The notes under the pieces: model-generated
The model's database searches: none
What the model saw: only the letters and a program-made list of their open reading frames with translations
What the model was told of the DNA's origin: nothing
Shown here: positions 1 to 5,442 of the stretch, one piece after another
How the letters are laid out: every line of letters starts with the position of its first letter
How positions within the stretch are numbered: position 1 is the stretch's first letter
Program-made: the position numbers and the translations under genes
Assembly: GCA_902806365.1 (NCBI GenBank)
Contig: CADCWJ010000707.1
Coordinates: 1-5,442, forward strand
Reading direction: 5' to 3'
DNA from: an uncultured Thermomicrobiales bacterium
GTDB lineage: Bacteria > Chloroflexota > Chloroflexia > Thermomicrobiales > UBA6265
DNA length: 5,442 nucleotides

Positions 1-414
1 CCCCGGGACCTGGGAACGGAGTTTGACGAGGAGGCGCACCTTTCCGACCTCATCGAGCCCGACGTCAACGAGATGTACCGCCTCAGCTTGATGGGGCTTG
101 GAATTATGGGTGGGTTGGCCGTGGCGGGCGTCATGCTCCCGCTGATCGCGATCGCGACGGAGCAGTCGGACCCGGCGGTGCTTGGCGGGGTGACATGGAT
201 AACCCTCACCGGAATCTGGGCCGTTGTTGTGTACGTCTGGCGGACGGTGATCGGGAGCTGGGACCTCACGCCGAACGAGGCGATGCGGAAGGTGGTGAAA
301 GAGGATACGGCCGTCGAGGCCATTGTCCGGACCTCTCGTAGCAAGGACCGAGTCGCCATCGGTGCACTTGTGGTTGGTGCTCTTGTTCTGGTTGTGCTGC
401 TATTACTCCTCTAG
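1..414 (+). CDS. C-terminal part of a small three-helix membrane protein, function unknown (5' end outside window)
   Basis: The reading frame is open from the first base to a TAG stop, giving 137 residues. The first ATG (position 73) has no purine-rich ribosome binding site, and the 24 codons before it read as an acidic soluble stretch, so the gene probably starts upstream of the window. Three hydrophobic segments are visible, at about residues 29-52, 60-82 and 117-137. The last ends in a run of leucines right at the C-terminus. The loop between the second and third helices (about 83-116) is rich in Lys and Arg, which by the positive-inside rule places it in the cytoplasm. I recognise no family and no catalytic motif. 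A hairpin lies 10 bases after the stop. It could be a small integral membrane protein or the tail of a larger one. Coding status is fairly sure; function is unknown. Confidence 0.6.
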   Translation, partial: PRDLGTEFDEEAHLSDLIEPDVNEMYRLSLMGLGIMGGLAVAGVMLPLIAIATEQSDPAVLGGVTWITLTGIWAVVVYVWRTVIGSWDLTPNEAMRKVVKEDTAVEAIVRTSRSKDRVAIGALVVGALVLVVLLLLL

Positions 415-424
415 GGACAGCATT

Positions 425-442
425 GGCTCGGTGAGTCGAGCC
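425..442 (+). terminator. small hairpin after the membrane-protein gene, possible weak terminator
   Basis: GGCTCG (425-430) and CGAGCC (437-442) form a perfect 6-bp stem with a 6-base loop, starting 10 bases after the stop of the membrane-protein gene. No T-run follows, so it is not a classical intrinsic terminator, and a 6-bp stem can arise by chance in GC-rich DNA. Its place in a 147-base gap between two co-directional genes is the main argument for a role. Confidence 0.25.
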
Positions 443-561
443 TCCCTGAGCTGCAATCGTTTCTCCGACGCTCCGCCTATGGGTGGGCACTACCTGCGGC
501 AGGGTCGGGGCAGCGGGCACGAACGGGCCGGCTCACACAAGCGTGACGCAGAGAGCTGACA

Positions 562-1926
562 ATGAGCGACGATCGCCCGAATATCCTCTACATGCATTCG
601 CACGACACCGGGCGCTACGTCCGGCCCTATGGGTTCGCGCTCGACACCCCGAACATCCAGCGCCTTGCGGAGGACGGCGTCCTGTTCCGCCAAGCGTTCA
701 CCGCCGCGCCCACCTGCTCCCCGAGCCGGGCCGCGCTGCTGACGGGGCAGGCTCCGCATTCGGCGGGGATGCTCGGGCTTGCCCATCGCGGCTTTGCGCT
801 CGCCGATCCCGCCCAGCACCTGGCGGCTGTCCTGCGCGCCAACGGCTACCGCACGCACCTGTGCGGTGTGCAACACGTCACAAGCGGGGACCCCGCCGCG
901 ATCGGTTATGACCACGTCTCGACCACCACTGACCTGATGGTGGCGTCGGTCGCTCCCGAGGCGGCGCGGACGATCGCCGCCCTTGGCACATCACCCGGTG
1001 ATGGGCCGTTCTTTCTCGATGTCGGGTTCGTTGAGACTCACCGGGACTTTCCGGCGGTCGATCCCGCCGAGGGCCGCTACGTACGGCCAGCCGCTCCCTT
1101 TCCGGACACGCCGGAGACTCGCCTCGACATGGCCGCCTATCACGCCAGCGTCCGCGAGCTGGATCGCGGCGTTGGGCTCGTGCTGGACGCCCTGGACCGG
1201 GCCGGCCTGAGCGATTCGACCCTGGTAATCCAGACGACCGATCACGGAATCGCCTTCCCAGGGATGAAGTGCTCGCTCACCGATCACGGCACCGGTGTCC
1301 TCTTGATCGTGCGCGGCCCCGGCGGGTTCACCGGTGGGCAGGTGATCGACGCCCTTGTCTCCCAGATCGATCTGTTCCCGACCCTCTGCGACCTGATCGG
1401 GATCGAGCGTCCGGGTTGGCTTCAGGGAACCTCACTGTTGCCCCTCATTGAAGGCGCCACCGACGAGGTAAACGACGAGATCTTTGCGGAAGTCACGTTC
1501 CACGCCGCCTACGAGCCGCAGCGGATGGTCCGGACGCGGCGCTGGACGTATATCCGCCGCTTCGACGCGCGCCCCCTGCCCGTGCTCCCGAACTGCGACG
1601 CCGGCGGGACGCGGGAGTTCTGGTTGGAGCATGGCTGGGCCAAGCGTCCTATCGCCGGCGAGCAGCTTTACGACAACCTGTTCGATCCGGTGCAGATGCG
1701 AAACGTGATCACCGATCCGGAGGCCGCCACAATCGCCGGCGATCTGCGGGCGCGGCTCGACCGGTGGATGCGCGAGACCAGCGACCCGCTGCTCAATGGC
1801 CCCATCCCGCTGCCGGTCGGCGCGGCGATGAACGCCCCTGACGACCAGTCGTTCCTCGAAGACCTGTTGGTCGCCCAGCCCGATGGATCGCTGCGTCGCA
1901 CACCAAATCCAGGGAAGCTTCGCTAG
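562..1926 (+). CDS. type I sulfatase (formylglycine-dependent, alkaline-phosphatase superfamily)
   Basis: This 454-residue protein is predicted to hydrolyse a sulfate ester (or sulfamate). The core sulfatase signature CSPSRAALLTG starts at Cys52, the residue converted to formylglycine in this family; Arg56 completes the CxPxR motif. The N-terminal metal motif is RPNILYMHSHDTGR, with His14-Asp15 where most sulfatases have Asp-Asp. Other expected residues are His160 (in VETHRDF), Asp227-His228 (TTDHG) and Lys236 (GMKCSLTDHG). The C-terminal sulfatase motif LYDNLFDP follows at 369-376. The length fits the 450-500 residues usual for cytoplasmic members. No signal peptide is present, so the enzyme is likely cytosolic. 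The ATG at 562 puts the PNIL motif close to the N-terminus, as usual; a weak GAGAG lies 6 bases upstream. A PhyH-like oxygenase gene follows 84 bases later. No formylglycine-generating enzyme is encoded in the window, so maturation would need one elsewhere. The fold and class are sure; the substrate is unknown. Confidence 0.93.
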   Translation: MSDDRPNILYMHSHDTGRYVRPYGFALDTPNIQRLAEDGVLFRQAFTAAPTCSPSRAALLTGQAPHSAGMLGLAHRGFALADPAQHLAAVLRANGYRTHLCGVQHVTSGDPAAIGYDHVSTTTDLMVASVAPEAARTIAALGTSPGDGPFFLDVGFVETHRDFPAVDPAEGRYVRPAAPFPDTPETRLDMAAYHASVRELDRGVGLVLDALDRAGLSDSTLVIQTTDHGIAFPGMKCSLTDHGTGVLLIVRGPGGFTGGQVIDALVSQIDLFPTLCDLIGIERPGWLQGTSLLPLIEGATDEVNDEIFAEVTFHAAYEPQRMVRTRRWTYIRRFDARPLPVLPNCDAGGTREFWLEHGWAKRPIAGEQLYDNLFDPVQMRNVITDPEAATIAGDLRARLDRWMRETSDPLLNGPIPLPVGAAMNAPDDQSFLEDLLVAQPDGSLRRTPNPGKLR

Positions 1927-1993
1927 ACTGGCATCACGCATTGGCCGGACCGTGTCGTCGTCGCCATTCCGGGCGACCGCGGCGATAGGGCAA

Positions 1994-2010
1994 ACCCGAG
2001 GATCACCACC
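1994..2010 (+). promoter_or_regulatory. ribosome binding site of the PhyH-like oxygenase gene
   Basis: A GAGG core lies about 9 bases before the ATG at 2011, within the 84-base gap after the sulfatase gene. It fixes the start of the oxygenase and shows that the gene has its own translation initiation signal rather than relying on coupling to the sulfatase gene. Confidence 0.55.
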
Positions 2011-2931
2011 ATGGCAATCCAAACTACGCCACAACTGCTGTCGCAAGGCCTCGCACTCGACACATCGCCGGGCGCTTTTGGCGCGCTTCGGGAATCGACG
2101 GATATCCTCGATGACGTTGAGGCGTTGCGGGACCGGATGGACGAGGACGGCTACGTGTTCCTGCGCGGCTACCTTGACCGCGCGGATGTGCTCGCCGCCC
2201 GGCGCAATCTGCTGGAGCGCATCGCCGGCCAGGGCGGGCTTCGCGAGGACGCCGACCTGATGGAGGGCGTGCTAAGGGATCGCACGCCGGTCCGCTTCGA
2301 GCAGTCGGTCACCCAGCGCTCGGAGCCGCTCCGGAAGCTGCTCAAGGATGGACCGATGATCGCGTTCTTCACGCGCTTTCTCGGTGGCGAAGTGCGCCCG
2401 TTCGACTTCATCTGGTTGCGCTCGGTGATTCCGGGCAGGGGCACCGCCCCCCACGGCGACAGCGTCTTCATGAACCGCGGCACGAGCCATCTCTTCACCG
2501 CCTGGACGCCGCTGGGCGATATCGACACCCGCCTCGGCGGCCTGATCGCGCTGGAGAAATCCCATCGGCTCGACGAGATCCGGAGTACCTACGGCCAGCG
2601 CGACGTGGACACCTATTGCGAGGACGATCCGAACGCCAGCGAGATTCAGGCGACCGGGAAGTGGCCCTGGAACGGGCAAATCTCCGGCAACCCGGTGGAA
2701 CTGCGGGAGCAACTAGGCCTGCGCTGGCTGACGACCGATTTCCGGATGGGCGACCTGCTGGTGTTCACGATGCACACGCTGCACGCCAGCCTCGATAACC
2801 AGTCGGTGGATCGAATACGCCTGTCGTCCGATACCCGCTATCAGTTGGCGTCGGAGCCGATCGACGAGCGCTGGGTTGGGGAGGACCCGATCGGGCACGG
2901 CCCCAAGGCGATGAAGAGCATCATCTGCTGA
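2011..2931 (+). CDS. phytanoyl-CoA dioxygenase (PhyH)-like Fe(II)/2-oxoglutarate oxygenase
   Basis: This 306-residue protein is predicted to hydroxylate (or otherwise oxidise) a small molecule using O2 and 2-oxoglutarate. It has the PhyH-family layout. An N-terminal helix leads to DEDGYVFLRGYLDRADV (44-60), the usual 'G-hvvlrgfld' entry to the fold. The iron-binding HxD is His148-Gly-Asp150 in TAPHGDSVF, and the distal iron ligand is His258 in TLHASLDN. The following RIRLSSDTRYQ carries Arg270, the likely 2-oxoglutarate carboxylate ligand, and Arg276. GGLIALEKSH (176-185) is another typical family stretch. All three metal ligands are intact, so it should be active. There is no signal peptide. 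It follows the sulfatase gene on the same strand by 84 bases and probably shares its transcript. PhyH-like enzymes act on very diverse substrates (lipids, amino acids, natural products), so the name does not imply phytanoyl-CoA. Family assignment is firm; substrate unknown. Confidence 0.92.
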   Translation: MAIQTTPQLLSQGLALDTSPGAFGALRESTDILDDVEALRDRMDEDGYVFLRGYLDRADVLAARRNLLERIAGQGGLREDADLMEGVLRDRTPVRFEQSVTQRSEPLRKLLKDGPMIAFFTRFLGGEVRPFDFIWLRSVIPGRGTAPHGDSVFMNRGTSHLFTAWTPLGDIDTRLGGLIALEKSHRLDEIRSTYGQRDVDTYCEDDPNASEIQATGKWPWNGQISGNPVELREQLGLRWLTTDFRMGDLLVFTMHTLHASLDNQSVDRIRLSSDTRYQLASEPIDERWVGEDPIGHGPKAMKSIIC

Positions 2932-3053
2932 GAAGCGACCGAAGTCAGTGGCAACGGCGTGAACAGATGATCGTGTGGTGGCCGTCCCCGTAATGGCCAA
3001 GCCCACTCCCCTGCCATGCGACGCGTCCGCGAAGTCATGGCCCAAACCATTGT

Positions 3054-3108
3054 CATCCGGAGCGAAGCGATGGCTCTCTCGATGATCGAGCAACGCTCCG
3101 CCCGGATG
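3054..3108. repeat. imperfect 55-base palindrome, REP- or MITE-like
   Basis: The left arm CATCCGGAGCG (3054-3064) pairs with the right arm CGCTCCGCCCGGATG (3094-3108). The only interruption is a short bulge of about four bases in the right arm. Between the arms sits a second, perfect dyad, CTCGAT-G-ATCGAG (3078-3090), so the single strand could fold into a stem with an inner hairpin. Such nested symmetry is unlikely to come from protein coding here. It fits a repetitive extragenic palindrome or the remnant of a small non-autonomous element. No target-site duplication could be defined. Confidence 0.5.
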
Positions 3109-3306
3109 CCTCGCGACCGATTCGCCGCGCATGCAGGGCTGTCTCCGGTTCGCACGTTCGAACATGGCAGGCAATACGGCCGGTCGTGTGACGGACCGGG
3201 AGTGTTGGATGGAGGGTTATTGCCTTCCGGCGAACAAGAGGCTCGACACTGCGAGAGCATGGGAGGGGTAGCGGGACCGCAAGCGGCGAGTGCGCGTTGA
3301 GTGGAC

Positions 3307-3341
3307 GGGGCCGCCCTTGCCGTGTGAGCAAGGGCGGCCCC
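3307..3341. repeat. perfect 14-bp inverted repeat hairpin (REP-like; possible terminator)
   Basis: GGGGCCGCCCTTGC (3307-3320) and GCAAGGGCGGCCCC (3328-3341) are exact reverse complements separated by a 7-base loop, CGTGTGA. The stem is very GC-rich and would be highly stable on either strand. Neither side is followed by a T-run, so it is not a canonical intrinsic terminator. It does start 6 bases after the stop of the minus-strand open frame at 3348-3626 and could end or stabilise that transcript. Intergenic hairpins of this GGGGC...GCCCC type are, from memory, dispersed in many copies in some Chloroflexota genomes. A dispersed repeat is therefore my preferred reading. Confidence 0.7.
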
Positions 3342-3347
3342 TACCGT

Positions 3348-3626
3348 TCAGGTGCGCCGTTCGGAGAGGCAGGCAACATCCCGGTGCTGTGCCTGGCCGC
3401 TGAACGTGGCGCCGATCCGGGTCCCGAGGGCGGTCACCGATCGTGGCATGCCGAGCTTGCGCAGGGCCATCCAGACCGGATCCGGGCGCAAGGCGTCGTC
3501 GCCGAAAAACCCGTCCGGATCATGGTGGCCATGGGCGCGCAGGCGCTCGACGGGGTCATGCCGGCCATACACAACGTGCCGGCGGTGAGTCACGGAATCT
3601 TCCGTGGGCAGGTGGGGAAACAGCAT
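3348..3626 (-). CDS. possible 92-residue hypothetical protein
   Basis: The frame runs from an ATG at 3626 to a TGA at 3348 and encodes 92 residues. It can also be opened from a GTG at 3710, but that would overlap the neighbouring small gene by 41 bases. A weak GAGAAAG lies about 11 bases before the ATG. Third codon positions are mostly G or C (roughly four in five by my count), which supports coding. The product is soluble, rich in His, Arg and Asp near the N-terminus (RHDPVERLRAHGHHDPDG), with no membrane segment, signal peptide or motif I recognise. It follows the 56-residue gene by 43 bases on the same strand, so the two may be co-transcribed, and the strong hairpin lies just after its stop. 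It could also be a decayed remnant of a longer gene. Coding status is moderate; function is unknown. Confidence 0.42.
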   Translation of the reverse strand: MLFPHLPTEDSVTHRRHVVYGRHDPVERLRAHGHHDPDGFFGDDALRPDPVWMALRKLGMPRSVTALGTRIGATFSGQAQHRDVACLSERRT

Positions 3627-3669
3627 GAAGATGGTCGCTTTCTCGTGAGATGTGCACGTGATCGATGGC

Positions 3670-3840
3670 CTAGAGGAACGACACGGTGCTGACGAGCGAG
3701 GAAACCGCACGCCGCAATCGCCGGACCCGGCTCGACAGGGGGTGGCCCGACTGAGAGAACCCGGATCGATCGACGGGCGCCTGGAGGGCGAATTCGTCCT
3801 GCATCTTGTTCAACATGTCGTTAGCGGTATACAGCAGCAT
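3670..3840 (-). CDS. 56-residue hypothetical small protein
   Basis: The ATG at 3840 is preceded by a clear Shine-Dalgarno sequence, AAAGGACAG (AGGA 8 bases before the start), so I prefer it to the in-frame ATG at 3888, which has none. The 56-residue product begins MLLYTANDMLNKMQDEFAL, a likely amphipathic helix. A polar linker follows, and the protein ends in a basic and then hydrophobic tail, RVRRLRRAVSSLVSTVSFL, which could be an amphipathic or membrane-peripheral helix. It lacks a full transmembrane span. Codons favour G or C in third position as in neighbouring genes. It lies 167 bases after the stop of the LuxR-type regulator gene on the same strand, so it probably has its own promoter, and a possible second small gene follows. 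I do not recognise the family. Confidence 0.55.
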   Translation of the reverse strand: MLLYTANDMLNKMQDEFALQAPVDRSGFSQSGHPLSSRVRRLRRAVSSLVSTVSFL

Positions 3841-3845
3841 GGTGT

Positions 3846-3857
3846 CTGTCCTTTCGC
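3846..3857 (-). promoter_or_regulatory. ribosome binding site of the 56-residue protein
   Basis: Read on the minus strand, GCGAAAGGACAG lies just upstream of the ATG at 3840 with 8 bases between AGGA and the start codon. It is the strongest Shine-Dalgarno match I found in the window and decides the start of the small gene. Confidence 0.6.
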
Positions 3858-3898
3858 GTTGCCCGGGCTGGACCGTTGGCGATGCCATCCCGGGGCTC

Positions 3899-3913
3899 TG
3901 TCTCTATAAGACA
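3899..3913. promoter_or_regulatory. short dyad TGTCT-CTATA-AGACA, possible operator or promoter element
   Basis: A perfect 5-bp inverted repeat flanks an AT-rich centre within an otherwise GC-rich gap, 59 bases upstream of the small protein start. The centre reads TATAGA on the minus strand and could be a -10-like element, but I could not find a matching -35 hexamer at normal spacing. It is suggestive only. Confidence 0.2.
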
Positions 3914-4007
3914 AGCCTAGGGATCAGACGTGAGACACACATCCATCGTTCGTTAGGATTCGGTTGACCTGAGGTTTAGTCCCGTGGAGGCGTGGTTTAG
4001 GGGGAGA

Positions 4008-5442
4008 TCAGGAGTCGAGCAGGTCCAGCTCGCGGGCGTTGCTGACCGCTTCCGTACGGTTGCGGGCGAGCAGCTTTCCGAAGATTTGGTGCAGGTGCGC
4101 CTTGACCGTTCCTTCGGCGATGAACAGCCGGTCGGCGATGTCCCGGTTGGAATGCCCGGCGGCGAGAAGCCGGAGAATCTCGAGCTGGCGCCCGGAAAGC
4201 GGCTCGGCCATGCCAGTGTCACGCCGCCCGGACGCCTGTTCGGCCACCGGGGCGAGCGCGGTCAGGAGCCGCAGCGCATGGGTGCGAAGCGGATCGTCGA
4301 GCTCGCGCGACTGGCGGACAAGGCCCCGCAGCACCGGCGCCACGCCCGGGCCCTCGTCGATGATCGAGCGCACGTACCCCTCCGGTTGCGCGAGATGCAA
4401 GGCACGGATCATGGAGTGGCGTCCGGCACCGTGATCGCCGCGCTGATGACGGGCGACCGCGAGCATGGTCAGGAGCTCGATCGATCGCGTGATCCGGCCG
4501 TCCGCCTCGGCGCGATGGAGGAGGCGCCCGGCGAGCCGGAGTGGGGCGTCCGTCGGGTCGGTGGCAAGCATGATCCGGGCGAAAATCGTTTGCTCGGCCT
4601 CGCCGCGGGCGAAATCGGCATCGTCTTCGACGTCGAACCCGCTCGACTTCGCCCACCGTGCGGCGTCCGTCAGGTTCCCGCTCAAGAGGGCGATGCGGGC
4701 GAAGGTCGCCCGTGTGAACAGCCCGCCGAAGACGCTCTCCGCACGGCGAACGTGGGTGGCGGCGGCGGCGAAATCCCCTTCCGCCACGTCGAGCATCGCC
4801 AGCGTGATCAGCCCGTTCATCAGCATCTTGGCGTCTCCCCCCTCCTGGATCAGGGGAATCGCCGTTTCGGTCGCCGTGCGGCTGCACTTGAGGTCGTTCT
4901 TCTCGTAAGCGATCTCGCCACGGCCGATCAGCAGCGCCGCTTCGAGTGGTCCCGGCTCGCGGCCGGTCGCCTCGTGCCGCGCCAGCTCCGTTTCGATCAA
5001 CGCGTCGGCCTCCCCCAGTTGCCCCTGCCCGACTCGCGTGGCCGCCAGGTAGCGCATGCCCCAGAGTGCCGCGTTGAGGTTGCCGCTGGCCTGGCCAAGC
5101 TGAGCGGCCCGCCGGAAGTGATCTTCGGCGTTGTTGGAGTCGCCGAGGGCGCGGTGTGCGTAACCAAGGCTGAGCACCACATCGGCCCGCACGGACTGCT
5201 TGTGGACCAGATCGAGCATAGAGAGTGCCGCCTCGCCATGTGCGATCGTCGCCCGGTGATCGCCCCGGTAGGCGGCGAGCCGTGACCTGATCGCAAAAAG
5301 CTCCGCTTCCAGATCGCGGGCCAGATCGTCGTCCGCCGACCGTTCGGCAGGGAGATTGCGCTCCAGATGCGTCACCAGCGCCTCGGCGTCATCCGCCCGG
5401 TTGGCAAGGACCAGCGCCCACGCATACCAGCGAAGTGTCCGC
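4008..5442 (-). CDS. LuxR-family transcriptional regulator, MalT-like, C-terminal 477 residues (5' end outside window)
   Basis: The frame is open from the right edge of the window to a TGA at 4008. The GTG at 5375 is not the true start, because 22 further codons upstream continue the same helical repeat pattern (WYAWALVLANRADDAEAL). Two parts are visible. Residues 1 to about 400 form a TPR-like helical solenoid, with typical pieces such as RLAAYRGD (54-61) and LGYAHRALGD...A...FRRAAQLG (92-116). Residues 413-477 form a LuxR/GerE-type winged-free HTH beginning LSGRQLEILRLLAAGHSNRDIA, with the recognition helix around EGTVKAHLHQIFGKL (443-457). Full-length relatives are around 850-900 residues and carry an N-terminal AAA-like NTPase domain that switches the protein on after binding a ligand; that part would lie beyond 5442. 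The protein should act as a DNA-binding activator in the cytoplasm. Its targets and ligand are unknown. Family is firm. Confidence 0.9.
   Translation of the reverse strand, partial: RTLRWYAWALVLANRADDAEALVTHLERNLPAERSADDDLARDLEAELFAIRSRLAAYRGDHRATIAHGEAALSMLDLVHKQSVRADVVLSLGYAHRALGDSNNAEDHFRRAAQLGQASGNLNAALWGMRYLAATRVGQGQLGEADALIETELARHEATGREPGPLEAALLIGRGEIAYEKNDLKCSRTATETAIPLIQEGGDAKMLMNGLITLAMLDVAEGDFAAAATHVRRAESVFGGLFTRATFARIALLSGNLTDAARWAKSSGFDVEDDADFARGEAEQTIFARIMLATDPTDAPLRLAGRLLHRAEADGRITRSIELLTMLAVARHQRGDHGAGRHSMIRALHLAQPEGYVRSIIDEGPGVAPVLRGLVRQSRELDDPLRTHALRLLTALAPVAEQASGRRDTGMAEPLSGRQLEILRLLAAGHSNRDIADRLFIAEGTVKAHLHQIFGKLLARNRTEAVSNARELDLLDS

Larger units (their letters stand above)
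2932..3347. other. 416-base gene-free stretch, probably dispersed non-coding repeat sequence
   Basis: No convincing gene lies here. Short open frames exist on both strands, but they lack a good ribosome binding site, family motifs and sensible protein composition (many Arg, Ser and Pro residues). What is visible is repeated dyad symmetry: an imperfect palindrome at 3054-3108, CCGGTC/GACCGG at 3180-3199, the 8-base palindrome GTTCGAAC at 3156-3163, and the perfect hairpin at 3307-3341. The run TGTCATCCGGAGCGAAGCG (3051-3069) resembles the 'GTCATCC-GAGCGAAGCG' motif I recall from dispersed repeats in Chloroflexota and some other bacteria. That resemblance is from memory and was not searched. 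No intrinsic terminator with a T-run is seen after the oxygenase gene. Confidence 0.5.

Noticed and set aside
1960..1977. GTCGCC/GGCGAC dyad in the gap between sulfatase and oxygenase genes
   Set aside because: A 6-bp stem in GC-rich DNA with no T-run; too weak to call a terminator or attenuator.
1432..2046. 204-codon open frame on the - strand
   Set aside because: It is antisense to the C-terminal half of the sulfatase and the following gap; no start signal and no recognisable domain.
2985..3000. TGGCC...GGCCA dyad as terminator of the oxygenase gene
   Set aside because: Only 5 bp of stem and no T-run.
3016..3300. 94-codon + frame and the overlapping minus frames in the intergenic tract
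   Set aside because: They lack ribosome binding sites and recognisable motifs and overlap palindromic repeats; more likely repeat-borne spurious frames.
3984..5285. 433-codon open frame on the + strand
   Set aside because: It lies antisense to the LuxR/MalT-type gene, whose TPR and HTH motifs are clear; the antisense product is Arg/Gly/Pro-rich without motifs, as expected for a shadow in GC-rich DNA.
5373..5375. GTG at 5375 as the true start of the LuxR-type regulator
   Set aside because: The frame stays open to the window edge with continuing helical-repeat sequence, and family members need a further N-terminal NTPase domain.
1..5442. CRISPR array, tRNA, rRNA, transposase or defence system
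   Set aside because: I saw no regularly spaced repeats, no cloverleaf or rRNA-like sequence and no transposase, nuclease or toxin motifs in the coding frames.

Overview
The window is high-GC bacterial DNA whose codons strongly favour G or C in the third position. Two features suggest a member of the Chloroflexota, perhaps near the Thermomicrobia/Sphaerobacter group. One is the large MalT-type LuxR regulator with a TPR-like region. The other is an intergenic stretch of palindromic repeats resembling the dispersed elements of such genomes. This is inference from gene style; no rRNA or marker gene is present.

Layout. At 1-414 (+) is the 3' end of a gene for a small three-helix membrane protein of unknown function. 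A 147-base gap with a small hairpin follows. Next come two co-directional genes. One is a type I (formylglycine-dependent) sulfatase at 562-1926 with a CSPSR signature. The other, 84 bases later at 2011-2931, is a phytanoyl-CoA-dioxygenase (PhyH)-like Fe(II)/2-oxoglutarate oxygenase. Both keep nearly all their recognisable catalytic residues and neither has a signal peptide, so they probably act in the cytoplasm. Their closeness suggests a shared catabolic or modification route on a sulfated small molecule, but the substrate cannot be read from the sequence.

Positions 2932-3347 hold no convincing gene. They contain two inverted repeats of note: an imperfect 55-base palindrome (3054-3108) and a perfect 14-bp-stem hairpin (3307-3341). 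Together they look like a dispersed non-coding repeat tract.

On the minus strand, reading leftward, lie three genes. First is a large LuxR/MalT-type regulator whose N-terminal part runs off the right edge (4008-5442). Second is a 56-residue protein with a good ribosome binding site (3670-3840). Third is a possible 92-residue protein (3348-3626) that stops 6 bases before the perfect hairpin. The two small genes may form a little operon. The sulfatase/dioxygenase pair and the minus-strand genes converge on the repeat tract, so no divergent regulator-target arrangement is visible.

The most interesting items are the sulfatase's unusual His-Asp metal-site motif, the sulfatase-dioxygenase pairing, the two unidentified small minus-strand genes, and the palindromic repeats. 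I see no CRISPR array, tRNA, rRNA, transposase or recognised defence system.
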